A stretch of DNA of 7,589 nucleotides from the NCBI GenBank assembly GCA_017537105.1, contig JAFWBZ010000363.1:1-7589 (forward strand), given 5' to 3'. The position numbers were made by a program, and so were the translations under genes. This document shows, piece after piece, positions 1 to 6,267 of this stretch. Below the pieces are notes generated by a model that saw only the letters and a program-made list of their open reading frames with translations, searched no databases and was not told the origin of the DNA. The stretch is from Clostridia bacterium. Its GTDB lineage: Bacteria; Bacillota; Clostridia; Christensenellales; Aristaeellaceae. Every line of letters starts with the position of its first letter. Position 1 is the stretch's first letter.

Positions 1-769
1 GGACGTGCTGTTCTCGGTGAAGGACTGGTCGGTTTACGATCACAGGCAGGAGCGGGAAATACTGCACAACGTCAACATGGAGGTCCGGCGCGGCGAGATC
101 GTGGGCCTGGCCGGACTGATGGGCGCGGGGCGCACGGAGCTGGCGCTGAGCATATTCGGCAACACCCCCGGATACAAAGTCACCAGCGGCGAGCTGGTGA
201 TGGAGGGGAAGCACGTGCGGTTCGATTCGCCCCGGCAGGCCATCCGGCAGGGCATCGGCTATGCCACCGAGGACCGCAAGAAGAATGGCCTGATCCTGAT
301 CCAGGACATCAAATTCAATACCACGTTTGCCAATCTGGAGGCGCTGCTCAAGGGGCTGGTGATCAGCGAGAATGAAGAGGTCGTCCAGGCGAACAAGCTG
401 AAGGACAGCATCAACATCAAGGCGCCGTCGGTGCAGCAGACCGCCCTGAACCTTTCCGGCGGCAACCAGCAGAAGGTGGTGCTGGCGAAGTGGATCTTCG
501 CTAACCCGAAGCTGATGATCCTGGACGAGCCCACCCGCGGCATCGACGTGGGCGCCAAGTATGAAATCTATTCGCTGATGAACGAGATGGTCCGGCAGGG
601 CATGTCCATCATCATGATTTCATCCGAGCTGCTGGAGGTCATCGGCATGAGCGACCGCATATACGTCATGTGCGAGGGCAGGATCACCGGAGAGGTCTCC
701 GGCGCGGATGCGACGGAGCACAATATCATGCAACTGGCGACCGATACGGAGGTAAAACAGCATGGATAA
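1..769 (+). CDS. mmsA: Sugar ABC transporter ATP-binding protein, C-terminal half (MmsA/GguA/XylG type), 5' partial
   Basis: This is the ATPase that powers import of monosaccharides through a CUT2-family ABC transporter on the inner face of the membrane. Only the second of the two fused nucleotide-binding domains lies in the window; whole family members are about 500 residues. Counting from the GTG at base 5 as residue 1, the degenerate Walker A GLMGAGRTE (37-45, Arg in place of the usual Lys, as is normal in second domains of this family), the family motif ATEDRKKNG (87-95), the signature LSGGNQQKV (150-158) and Walker B LMILDEPTRG (170-179) are all present. The frame is open to the left edge (GAC at 2-4), so the GTG at 5 is not the start. 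The stop TAA at 767-769 overlaps the start of the permease gene, so the two are translationally coupled. The assignment to the multiple-monosaccharide (MmsA/GguA) branch rests mainly on the partner permease; xylose or ribose specificity cannot be excluded. Confidence 0.93.
   Translation, partial: DVLFSVKDWSVYDHRQEREILHNVNMEVRRGEIVGLAGLMGAGRTELALSIFGNTPGYKVTSGELVMEGKHVRFDSPRQAIRQGIGYATEDRKKNGLILIQDIKFNTTFANLEALLKGLVISENEEVVQANKLKDSINIKAPSVQQTALNLSGGNQQKVVLAKWIFANPKLMILDEPTRGIDVGAKYEIYSLMNEMVRQGMSIIMISSELLEVIGMSDRIYVMCEGRITGEVSGADATEHNIMQLATDTEVKQHG
748..752 (+). promoter_or_regulatory. Ribosome binding site of the permease inside the ATPase gene
   Basis: GGAGG lies 9 bases before the ATG at 762, within the last codons of the ATPase gene. 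It fixes the permease start and supports translational coupling of the two overlapping genes. Confidence 0.75.
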
Positions 770-1979
770 GAGCAGAGAGGCGAACCGAGGACTGGGCGGC
801 GAGATTCTGGAGATGCTTCGAAAGAACATTCGAAACTACGCCATGTATATCGCCCTCGCTGTGATATTCATCGCCTTCCAGATCATCAGCAAGGTCATGT
901 TCGGCAAGGGCATGTTCCTGACGGCGCGCAACATCACCAACCTGATCAACCAGACGGGCTACGTCGCGGTGATGGCCGTGGGCATGACGCTGGTGCTGAT
1001 CATCTGCCAGATCGACCTGTCCGTGGGCTTCGCGGCGGGCTTCCTGGGCGCCTGCGCAGCGCGCCTTCTGGCCGTGAATGTGCCGATGCCGCTGGTGATA
1101 CTGATCGTGCTGGCCATGGGCGTGTGCATCGGTTTGATCCAGGGCACGATCATCGGCAAGGTGGGCGTGCCGGCGTTCGTCACCACGCTGGCCGGCGAAT
1201 TCATATTCCGCGGCCTGCTGACGCTGGTGACCGAGGCCAGCGGCACGATCCCCATCACCAACGAGGCCTTTTACCAGCTCTCCAACGGCTTTGTGCCGGA
1301 GCTGTTCAGCATCGGGAAGCTGCACGGTCTGACGCTGCTGGCGGGCATTGCCGCCATCGTATTGATATTCGTCATGGAAGTTCGCAAGCGCCGGGACCTG
1401 ATGCGGTATCGGTTTGAGGTCAGCTCGATGCCCCTGTTCCTGTTCAAGCTGGCGTTCTTCGCGCTCCTCATCGGCGCGCTGACCATCGTGCTGGCGGGCT
1501 ACAAGGGCATCTCCTGGACGATCATCATCGTGGTGGTGATCGTGACGGTATACAATTTCGTGCTCAAAAAGACCCGCACGGGCCGCTACATCTACGGCAT
1601 GGGCGGCAACATCGAGGCTGCGGCGCTCTCCGGCGTGAACGTCAAGCGCACGCTGATCGGCGTATTCGGCTCCATGGGCTGCATGGCGGCGCTGGGCGGC
1701 ATACTGTACAGCTCCCGGGTCAATTCAGCGACGCCCACGGCAGGCATGGGCTTTGAGCTGGACGCCATCGCGTCCTGCTACATCGCCGGCGTCTCCACCA
1801 CCGGCGGCATCGGCAACGTGGTCAACTCCGTGGTCGGCGCCTTCGTCATCATGTCGCTGACCAACGGCCTGAACCTGATCGGCGTCGGCATCTCCTACCA
1901 GTACCTGATCAAGGGCATCATCTTCATCTGCGCGGTGGCGCTGGATGTGCGCGGCCGCGGCAAGAAGGCCATCGGATGA
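762..1979 (+). CDS. mmsB: Sugar ABC transporter permease (MmsB/GguB type)
   Basis: This is the membrane-spanning subunit of the sugar importer, a member of the BPD_transp_2 family (RbsC, XylH, GguB). At 405 residues it matches the long XylH/GguB subgroup rather than RbsC (about 320). It is strongly hydrophobic throughout, with clear membrane segments near residues 26-47, 65-83, 86-104, 110-130, 188-205, 228-246, 250-268, 298-318 and 352-373. Diagnostic stretches are QIDLSVG (83-89), VPAFVTTLAG (136-145), GRYIYGMGGNIEAAALSG (274-291, the loop that contacts the ATPase) and FELDAIASCYIAG (331-343). The charged segment at 207-220 belongs to the insertion typical of GguB-like proteins. The ATG at 762 overlaps the ATPase stop and has GGAGG 9 bases upstream. 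From memory, overall resemblance is best to GguB, which works with a ChvE-type periplasmic binding protein; that gene would lie upstream of the window. Which sugar is moved cannot be read from the sequence. Confidence 0.93.
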   Translation: MDKSREANRGLGGEILEMLRKNIRNYAMYIALAVIFIAFQIISKVMFGKGMFLTARNITNLINQTGYVAVMAVGMTLVLIICQIDLSVGFAAGFLGACAARLLAVNVPMPLVILIVLAMGVCIGLIQGTIIGKVGVPAFVTTLAGEFIFRGLLTLVTEASGTIPITNEAFYQLSNGFVPELFSIGKLHGLTLLAGIAAIVLIFVMEVRKRRDLMRYRFEVSSMPLFLFKLAFFALLIGALTIVLAGYKGISWTIIIVVVIVTVYNFVLKKTRTGRYIYGMGGNIEAAALSGVNVKRTLIGVFGSMGCMAALGGILYSSRVNSATPTAGMGFELDAIASCYIAGVSTTGGIGNVVNSVVGAFVIMSLTNGLNLIGVGISYQYLIKGIIFICAVALDVRGRGKKAIG

Positions 1980-2012
1980 CGGGAAATCGATGACCGCCTC
2001 ACATTATTCGAT

Positions 2013-2048
2013 CCCCCTGCCTTCGGGCAGGGGGACCATTTGATTTTT
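2013..2048 (+). terminator. Intrinsic terminator of the sugar transporter operon
   Basis: A perfect 9-bp stem, CCCCCTGCC (2013-2021) with GGCAGGGGG (2026-2034), is capped by TTCG, forming a C(UUCG)G tetraloop, the exceptionally stable type. It is followed by ACCATTTGATTTTT, with the main T-run at 2044-2048, so it works for the plus strand. It lies 34 bases after the permease stop and between convergent genes. On the minus strand the hairpin is followed by ATCGAATAATG, which is not T-rich, so it is at best a weak terminator for the reductase gene coming the other way. Confidence 0.85.
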
Positions 2049-2071
2049 GGAAGATTCTATCCGTTTCGCGA

Positions 2072-3979
2072 TTACGCGGCGGCGGCGATGTCGCCCGTGA
2101 GGGATTCGACATACGCTGCGGCCTGGGCGCCGGCGATGCGGCCGAACACCACGAAGTCCGCCACGGCGTTGCCGCCCAGGCGGTTCGCGCCGTGCACGCC
2201 GCCGGTGACCTCGCCCGCGGCGAACAGGCCGGCGATGATCTCACCGTCGGTGTTGATCACGTGGGTCTCCGGATCGATCTTCAGACCGCCCATGGTGTGG
2301 TGGATGCCGGCGGTGACCTTCACGGCGTAGAAGGGCGCAGTGTCCAGCGGGCTGGCGAAGGAGGTGCGGCCGAAGTCGGGGTCATTCTTCTCGGCCACGT
2401 AGCCGTTCCAGGTCTCCATGGTGGCGGCAAAGGCTTCGGCAGGGATCTCCAGCTCGGCGGCCAGCGCCTCATAGGTGTCGCCGCTGCGCATCAGGCCGCG
2501 GTTGATGTAGCCCTGGATGACGGAGGAGGCGTCCACCATCTTCTGGTCGACGACCAGCCAGCTGAAGGAGCCGGGCTGGGCGATCTCGGCGGCGGAGACC
2601 ACGTCGCGGGTGCCCACCTCGTCGATGAAGCGCTCGCCGTTGGCGTTGATCAGCACGGCGCCGTCGCCGCGCAGGCCCTCGGTGATCAGGCTGGCGGTGT
2701 CCGCCTGGACGGTGGGATGGATCTGGATCTGCTCCATGTCCACGGTGTCCGCGCCCAGCTCCTGCGCCATGGCGATGCCCTGGCCCTGGATGCCGGCGGC
2801 GTTGGTGGTCATGAAGCCCTCGAGCTCGGGCTTGTACTGGACGACCATGTCCAGGTTCGCGCCGAAGCCGCCGGTGGTCAGCACCACGGCCGCGGCGACG
2901 ACGGTGACGGCGTTGCCGGTCTTGCCGGTAGCGGCGATGCCGCAGGCGGCGCCGCTCTCGTCCACCAGGATCCTGGTGGCGGTGGTGTCGGTCAGCAGCG
3001 TCAGGTTGTCGCGCTTGCCGCAGGCTTCCTCCAGCAGCGGCACGGTGTACGCGCCGACGGAGACGACCTTGCCCTCGTCGTTCAGGGGGCGATGGATGCG
3101 CTTGACGGACGCGCCGCCGAAGGAGGCCACGTCGGTCAGGTCGATGCCCTGGGTGCGCAGCCATTCAATGGCGTCCGCGGAGTTGTTCACCAGGGTGTTC
3201 ACCAACTCGGGATCGTTCAGGCCCTTGCCGCCGATGAGCGTGTCCAGCGCGAACAGCTCGGTGGAGTCGAAGTAGCCCTGGGGATCGGCCTGCCAGGCGT
3301 CCCACTGCTCCTGCACGGTGGCGGCCAGCGCGGTGATGGCCTCGTCGTCGGCCCAGTTCTCGGCGGCGGTCTTCAGCGTCTTCTCCACGCCGGCCTCCTC
3401 GCCGAACTCGTTCTCGTCCTGGTCCGCGGTCTTGGCGGCGTTCATGCCGCCGGTGGACTTCACGGAGTTGCCGCCCACGGCGGGCTGGCTCTCCACCACT
3501 ACGACGTTCATGCCGGCGTCCGCGGCGACGATGGCGGCGGTCATGCCCGCGCCGCCCGCGCCGACGATCACGATGTCGGCCTCGAGGGTGATGTCCTCGG
3601 CCTCCTCCTCGACAGCCTCGCGCATGTAGTCGTCGGGGTTTACGCCGGCGTCCGCCAGCGCGGCGCGCGCGGCCTCGATGAATCCGGGACGGGTGATGCC
3701 GGCGAAGGTGGCGCCGGAATAGGTGTCCACGATGCCGTTGGCCTCGACGAAGGCCGCGGGCCACTCGTCGATGATGTTGCCGCCGATGCCGGCGGTCTCG
3801 CCGTCTCCGACGGCCTCCACCGCGGTGATCACGCCGTCCTCCAGCGTGACGGTCACGGTGATGTCGCCGCCGAAGCCCGCGGCGGTGCCGGTGCCGGTCA
3901 CGGCCTCGGCCAGGGCGGCGGGCGCGAGGGCCACCAGCATGGCCAGCGCGAGCAGCAGGGCAAAGATGCGGTTGTTCAT
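2072..3979 (-). CDS. Secreted flavoprotein reductase: FMN-binding domain plus fumarate-reductase-type FAD domain
   Basis: This is a predicted extracytoplasmic reductase of fumarate or a related alpha,beta-unsaturated acid, 635 residues long. Residues 1-24 form a signal peptide (hydrophobic core, APAALA then EA; no lipobox Cys). Residues 28-110 form an FMN-binding domain (PF04205 type) with DTYSGAT (85-91), the ApbE flavinylation motif, Thr91 being the expected attachment site. From 134 onward it is an FAD_binding_2 domain: GAGGAG (140-145), Glu163 at the end of the second strand, TTGGFGAN (368-375). The catalytic set matches Shewanella Fcc3 with identical spacing: Gln419 and His421, Thr433 and Glu434, Arg437, Arg458 (Fcc3 Arg402, the proton donor), His560 (His504) and Arg600 (Arg544). 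There is no CXXCH, so no haem domain; electrons must enter through the FMN. The ATG at 3979 is chosen because a full AGGAGG lies 7 bases upstream and the signal peptide begins there. It has its own promoter. The architecture resembles the flavinylated extracellular fumarate reductase of Listeria; the substrate is inferred, not shown. Confidence 0.9.
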   Translation of the reverse strand: MNNRIFALLLALAMLVALAPAALAEAVTGTGTAAGFGGDITVTVTLEDGVITAVEAVGDGETAGIGGNIIDEWPAAFVEANGIVDTYSGATFAGITRPGFIEAARAALADAGVNPDDYMREAVEEEAEDITLEADIVIVGAGGAGMTAAIVAADAGMNVVVVESQPAVGGNSVKSTGGMNAAKTADQDENEFGEEAGVEKTLKTAAENWADDEAITALAATVQEQWDAWQADPQGYFDSTELFALDTLIGGKGLNDPELVNTLVNNSADAIEWLRTQGIDLTDVASFGGASVKRIHRPLNDEGKVVSVGAYTVPLLEEACGKRDNLTLLTDTTATRILVDESGAACGIAATGKTGNAVTVVAAAVVLTTGGFGANLDMVVQYKPELEGFMTTNAAGIQGQGIAMAQELGADTVDMEQIQIHPTVQADTASLITEGLRGDGAVLINANGERFIDEVGTRDVVSAAEIAQPGSFSWLVVDQKMVDASSVIQGYINRGLMRSGDTYEALAAELEIPAEAFAATMETWNGYVAEKNDPDFGRTSFASPLDTAPFYAVKVTAGIHHTMGGLKIDPETHVINTDGEIIAGLFAAGEVTGGVHGANRLGGNAVADFVVFGRIAGAQAAAYVESLTGDIAAAA

Positions 3980-3986
3980 GGGGAAT

Positions 3987-3994
3987 ACCTCCTC
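3987..3994 (-). promoter_or_regulatory. Strong ribosome binding site of the flavoprotein reductase
   Basis: GAGGAGGT on the minus strand, 7 bases before the ATG at 3979. It decides against the upstream in-frame ATG at 4048, which falls at the predicted transcription start and would place 23 non-hydrophobic residues ahead of the signal peptide. Confidence 0.85.
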
Positions 3995-4054
3995 ATTGTT
4001 GATGGCGTGTCCGAGACGGATGGGTTGGAATGTCCGTGACGAAAACACATGGAT

Positions 4055-4083
4055 ATTGTAGCATAACCGACGGCGGTTTTCAA
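4055..4083 (-). promoter_or_regulatory. SigmaA-type promoter of the flavoprotein reductase
   Basis: On the minus strand TTGAAA (4083-4078) and TACAAT (4060-4055) are separated by exactly 17 bases, and TG sits one base before the -10 box, giving an extended -10. Transcription would start near 4048, leaving a leader of about 70 bases. The stretch is clearly more AT-rich than the coding DNA around it. The reductase is therefore a separate transcription unit. Confidence 0.8.
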
Positions 4084-4102
4084 GAAAAACCTGTGACGCA
4101 AA

Positions 4103-4126
4103 GGCCCGCGCGGGAATGCGCGGGCC
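4103..4126 (-). terminator. Probable terminator of the HAD phosphatase unit
   Basis: A perfect 9-bp stem, GGCCCGCGC (4103-4111) with GCGCGGGCC (4118-4126), encloses a 6-base loop. In the minus direction it is followed by TTTGCGTCAC, a short T-tract similar to the other minus-strand terminators here. It starts 5 bases after the TGA at 4132-4134 that closes the gene remnant and lies just ahead of the reductase promoter. The weak T-tract lowers certainty. Confidence 0.6.
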
Positions 4127-4131
4127 GGGTA

Positions 4132-4223
4132 TCAGTATTCAAATCCGTATTGCGCGGCGATTTCCCGCAGCCGCCGGTGAAGATCACCGACTTGCCGCGC
4201 ATGGAAAACAGGTCCGTCGCCAT
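4132..4223 (-). pseudogene. Remnant of a short-chain dehydrogenase gene (start and tail only)
   Basis: An ATG at 4223 has a good ribosome binding site (GGAGG at 4237-4233, 9 bases away) and opens MATDLFSMRGKSVIFTGG, which looks like the first strand and the TGGxxG cofactor loop of an NAD(P)-dependent short-chain dehydrogenase (SDR). After Gly-Gly-Cys-Gly the frame stops looking like an SDR. One frame over, the DNA reads LREIAAQYGFEY then TGA (4134-4132), which resembles an ordinary protein C-terminus and is followed 5 bases later by a hairpin. SDRs are normally about 250 residues, so nearly the whole gene is missing. The simplest reading is an internal deletion with its junction near 4165-4176, leaving start, stop and terminator. 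The tail does not resemble a usual SDR end, so it may come from a second, downstream gene. The SDR identification is from 18 residues and the tail from 12. It lies 52 bases after the HAD stop with no terminator between, so it was probably in the HAD operon. Confidence 0.5.
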
Positions 4224-4275
4224 AAAAGAACACCTCCGCACTTTGCCTTTGGGGTTTTGCAGACGGGAAAGGGCG

Positions 4276-5118
4276 TCAGACGTCAGGAAACAGCGCCTCG
4301 AGCACCTGCGCCACGCCGTCCTCGTCGTTGCCGGGAGCGATCCGGTCGGCCTCGCGCTTCAGCTCGTCGATGGCGTTGCCCATGGCCACGCTGAAGCCGG
4401 CCGCGCGGATCATGCTGATGTCGTTGAGCCCATCGCCGAAGGCCAGGATCTGTTGCCGCTCAAGGCCCAGGTGCCGGGCGAGGGCGAGCAGCGCCGCGCC
4501 CTTGTTCGCGTCCCCGTGGTTGATCTCCACGTTGTTCGGCCCGGACGAGGAGACCGCCAGGCCCGGGAAGCGGCGCGGCAGCTCCCGCAGCAGGCGCTGG
4601 CGCAGCGCGTCTTCCCGGCTGAAGGCCTGGAGCTTCTGTACGTCGCTGCCGCGCTGCCGCAGGAAGGCCTTCAGTTCCGGCACGGGTTTCCTGAGCGTCC
4701 GGATCATCTGAAGGTAGTACTTGCTGGGCGCGTAGATCTCCGCCTGGTTCCACATCGCCTCCGTCATCCAGCCCCGACCGTCCATGTAGCAGTCGTAGAT
4801 GACGGGAAAGTCGTCCAGCCATTGCAGGATCTCCACGGCCTGCGCTGCAGGGATCTCCGCCCGATAGATCGTCTCGTCGCGGGCCACGTCGTAGACCGTG
4901 GCGCCGTTGGAGGTGACGGCGTAGCGCAGGAACGAAAGCGCGCGGATCTCCTGCGGCAGGCCCACGAAGATCCGCCCGGTGGTCGGCACGACGATGATGC
5001 CGCGGGCGTTCACCCGCTCCAGCGCGCGCCGGCTCCGGTCGGTGAGCCGCTTGTCCGTCGTCAGCAGCGTGCCGTCCATGTCCAGGGCGATCAGTCGAAT
5101 GTCCATCATGTTGCTCAT
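4276..5118 (-). CDS. Cof-type HAD-IIB phosphatase
   Basis: This is a cytoplasmic Mg-dependent phosphatase of the haloacid dehalogenase superfamily, subclass IIB (Cof/YidA group), which typically dephosphorylates sugar phosphates or flavin-related metabolites. All four motifs are present in 280 residues, the usual length: DMDGT (13-17; nucleophile Asp13, acid/base Asp15), PTTGR (45-49), Lys206 in GDANKG, and FGDGLND (227-233) with Asp229 and Asp233 for the metal. The C2 cap lies between, about residues 85-195. The end, GNDEDGVAQVLEAL, is typical of the subfamily. The start is uncertain: AGAGGG (5126-5121) is only 2 bases before the ATG at 5118 but 11 before an in-frame ATG at 5109, so the true N-terminus may be MMDIRLIALD. 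It has its own promoter after the hydrolase terminator. The substrate cannot be predicted; the dehydrogenase remnant downstream hints at sugar or polyol metabolism. Confidence 0.92.
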   Translation of the reverse strand: MSNMMDIRLIALDMDGTLLTTDKRLTDRSRRALERVNARGIIVVPTTGRIFVGLPQEIRALSFLRYAVTSNGATVYDVARDETIYRAEIPAAQAVEILQWLDDFPVIYDCYMDGRGWMTEAMWNQAEIYAPSKYYLQMIRTLRKPVPELKAFLRQRGSDVQKLQAFSREDALRQRLLRELPRRFPGLAVSSSGPNNVEINHGDANKGAALLALARHLGLERQQILAFGDGLNDISMIRAAGFSVAMGNAIDELKREADRIAPGNDEDGVAQVLEALFPDV

Positions 5119-5170
5119 TTCCCTCTGCGGTCAGTTCCGGCGCGCGGATTTTGCGTGCCGTCTACGATAC

Positions 5171-5199
5171 AGGATAGCACAATGTCTCGCGCCGCGCAA
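5171..5199 (-). promoter_or_regulatory. Probable promoter of the HAD phosphatase
   Basis: On the minus strand TTGCGC (5199-5194) and TATCCT (5176-5171) are 17 bases apart, with TG one base before the -10 (extended -10). It lies between the hydrolase terminator and the HAD start, about 45 bases before the start codon once transcription begins near 5164. The -35 is poor, but the extended -10 and spacing match the reductase promoter. Confidence 0.6.
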
Positions 5200-5216
5200 G
5201 CGGTTTCCCGCCGGGG

Positions 5217-5257
5217 AACAACACAAATCCCCTCCGGGCTGCATCGCCCGAAGGGGA
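5217..5257 (-). terminator. Intrinsic terminator of the alpha/beta hydrolase
   Basis: Read on the minus strand, TCCCCTTCGGGC (5257-5246) pairs with GCCCGGAGGGGA (5239-5228): 12 pairs including one U-G, with a 6-base loop, followed by TTTGTGTTGTT (5227-5217). It starts 24 bases after the hydrolase stop. This is a clear terminator. Confidence 0.85.
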
Positions 5258-5281
5258 AGGGGCCTTCATCGTCTGTTATCT

Positions 5282-6202
5282 TTACCCGACCCAGCGGTCG
5301 AAGATCGCCAGCAGGTCGTCGTACACGATCTGGTGGTTGGTGTGGTTCAGGATCTCGTGGCGCATGCCGGGATATATCTTTGCGGTGACGTGCCGGTAGC
5401 CCGCATCTTTTGTCCGTTGCACGGAGTCGTAGAAGCCCTTCCGGTCTGGGGCGCAGGGATCGTGCTCGCCGGAGATGAAGTGCACCGGCAGATCGGGGCA
5501 GCCCGCGGGCACGGGGCGGTAGGCGTCCCGCATCAGCTCCAGCAGCGCGCGGTAGCCGTTCAGCGTGAAGGGGAAGCCGCACAGCGGGTCGGCGTCGTAC
5601 CTCTGCACGTTGTCCTGGTTGGTGGACAGCCAGGCATTGTGGGTATCCGAGCTGGGGTGCGCCTTGCTGAAGGAGCCGGTGGTCATCTGCACGAACAGCG
5701 GGCTGATGTACCGCTCACCCCGGAACAGCGTCATGAGCCGGTTCAGGAGCAGGCCCGCGCCTGTGGCGGGGTTCCGGCCGGGGTTGCCGCAGACCACCAG
5801 GGCATCGATATCCCGATCGTACTTCTGCCGGTACACCTGCACGGCCAGCGCGCCCATGCTGTGCCCGAACAGTATGAGCTTCTTCCCGGGATACTGCTGC
5901 CGGAACCACAGCGTGATCTGGTGCAGGTCATCCACCAGCGCGGCGGCGCCGTCCGCGTAGAAGTAGCCCAGGTCCTCCGGGGACTTCACGCTGGCCCCGT
6001 GGCCGCGGTGGTCGTTGATGACCGTGGCGTAGCCGTGCTGCGCCAGAAATTCCATGAAGGGCAGATAGCGCTCCTTGTGCTCCGCCATGCCGTGGGCAAA
6101 CTGCACCAGCGCCCTGGGCTCGCCCTCCGGCAGCACAGTGCACAGGGACAGCGCCAGGCCGTCCCGGGCGGAGACCAGGGTCTGCGAATGGATGCCGGAC
6201 AT
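5282..6202 (-). CDS. Alpha/beta hydrolase, monoacylglycerol lipase/lysophospholipase-like
   Basis: This is a serine hydrolase of the Hydrolase_4 (serine aminopeptidase S33) family that includes monoacylglycerol lipases and PldB-type lysophospholipases; it is likely to cleave an ester of a lipid or other small molecule. The catalytic triad is visible in 306 residues: Ser115 in the nucleophile elbow GHSMG (113-117), Asp248 in SGEHDP (244-249) and His282 in RHEIL (281-285). The oxyanion motif FAHGMAEH (35-42) and NDHRGHG (63-69) are typical of the family, and the cap covers about residues 140-225. No signal peptide or membrane segment is seen, so it is probably cytoplasmic. The ATG at 6202 has AGGAGG (6216-6211) 8 bases upstream; the ATG at 6210 abuts that site and is too close. 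The gene begins only 30 bases after the S1 terminator hairpin, which leaves no room for a promoter of its own between them. The true substrate is unknown. Confidence 0.92.
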   Translation of the reverse strand: MSGIHSQTLVSARDGLALSLCTVLPEGEPRALVQFAHGMAEHKERYLPFMEFLAQHGYATVINDHRGHGASVKSPEDLGYFYADGAAALVDDLHQITLWFRQQYPGKKLILFGHSMGALAVQVYRQKYDRDIDALVVCGNPGRNPATGAGLLLNRLMTLFRGERYISPLFVQMTTGSFSKAHPSSDTHNAWLSTNQDNVQRYDADPLCGFPFTLNGYRALLELMRDAYRPVPAGCPDLPVHFISGEHDPCAPDRKGFYDSVQRTKDAGYRHVTAKIYPGMRHEILNHTNHQIVYDDLLAIFDRWVG

Positions 6203-6222
6203 GCTCTCATCCTCCTATTGAT

Positions 6223-6257
6223 GACAACACAAAGGGCGGCACATTTGTGCCGCCCTT
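6223..6257 (-). terminator. Terminator after the IspH-S1 gene
   Basis: Read on the minus strand, AAGGGCGGCAC (6257-6247) pairs with GTGCCGCCCTT (6242-6232) in an 11-bp stem with a 4-base loop, then TTTGTGTTGTC (6233-6223, sharing the last two stem bases). It follows the S1 stop by 10 bases and lies immediately ahead of the hydrolase ribosome binding site. Confidence 0.8.
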
Positions 6258-6267
6258 GTGCGAAAGA

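Noticed and set aside
5..7. GTG as the start of the ATPase gene
   Set aside because: The frame is open to the window edge and the protein is missing its first ATPase domain, so the gene begins upstream.
2072..3979. Flavocytochrome c or urocanate reductase identity for the reductase
   Set aside because: It contains no CXXCH haem motif, and the residues I recall as marking urocanate reductase (Tyr and Asp near the substrate) are Ile420 and Gly435 here.
2192..4039. A 615-codon open frame on the plus strand opposite the flavoprotein reductase
   Set aside because: It is a shadow: GC-rich codon use leaves the antisense frame open. The product is Gly/Ala/His-rich with no domain, while the minus frame has a complete set of catalytic motifs and a proper ribosome binding site.
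4080..4223. A 47-codon small gene from the ATG at 4223
   Set aside because: In that frame it reads through the hairpin into the reductase promoter, and only its first 18 codons look like protein; a broken SDR gene explains it better.
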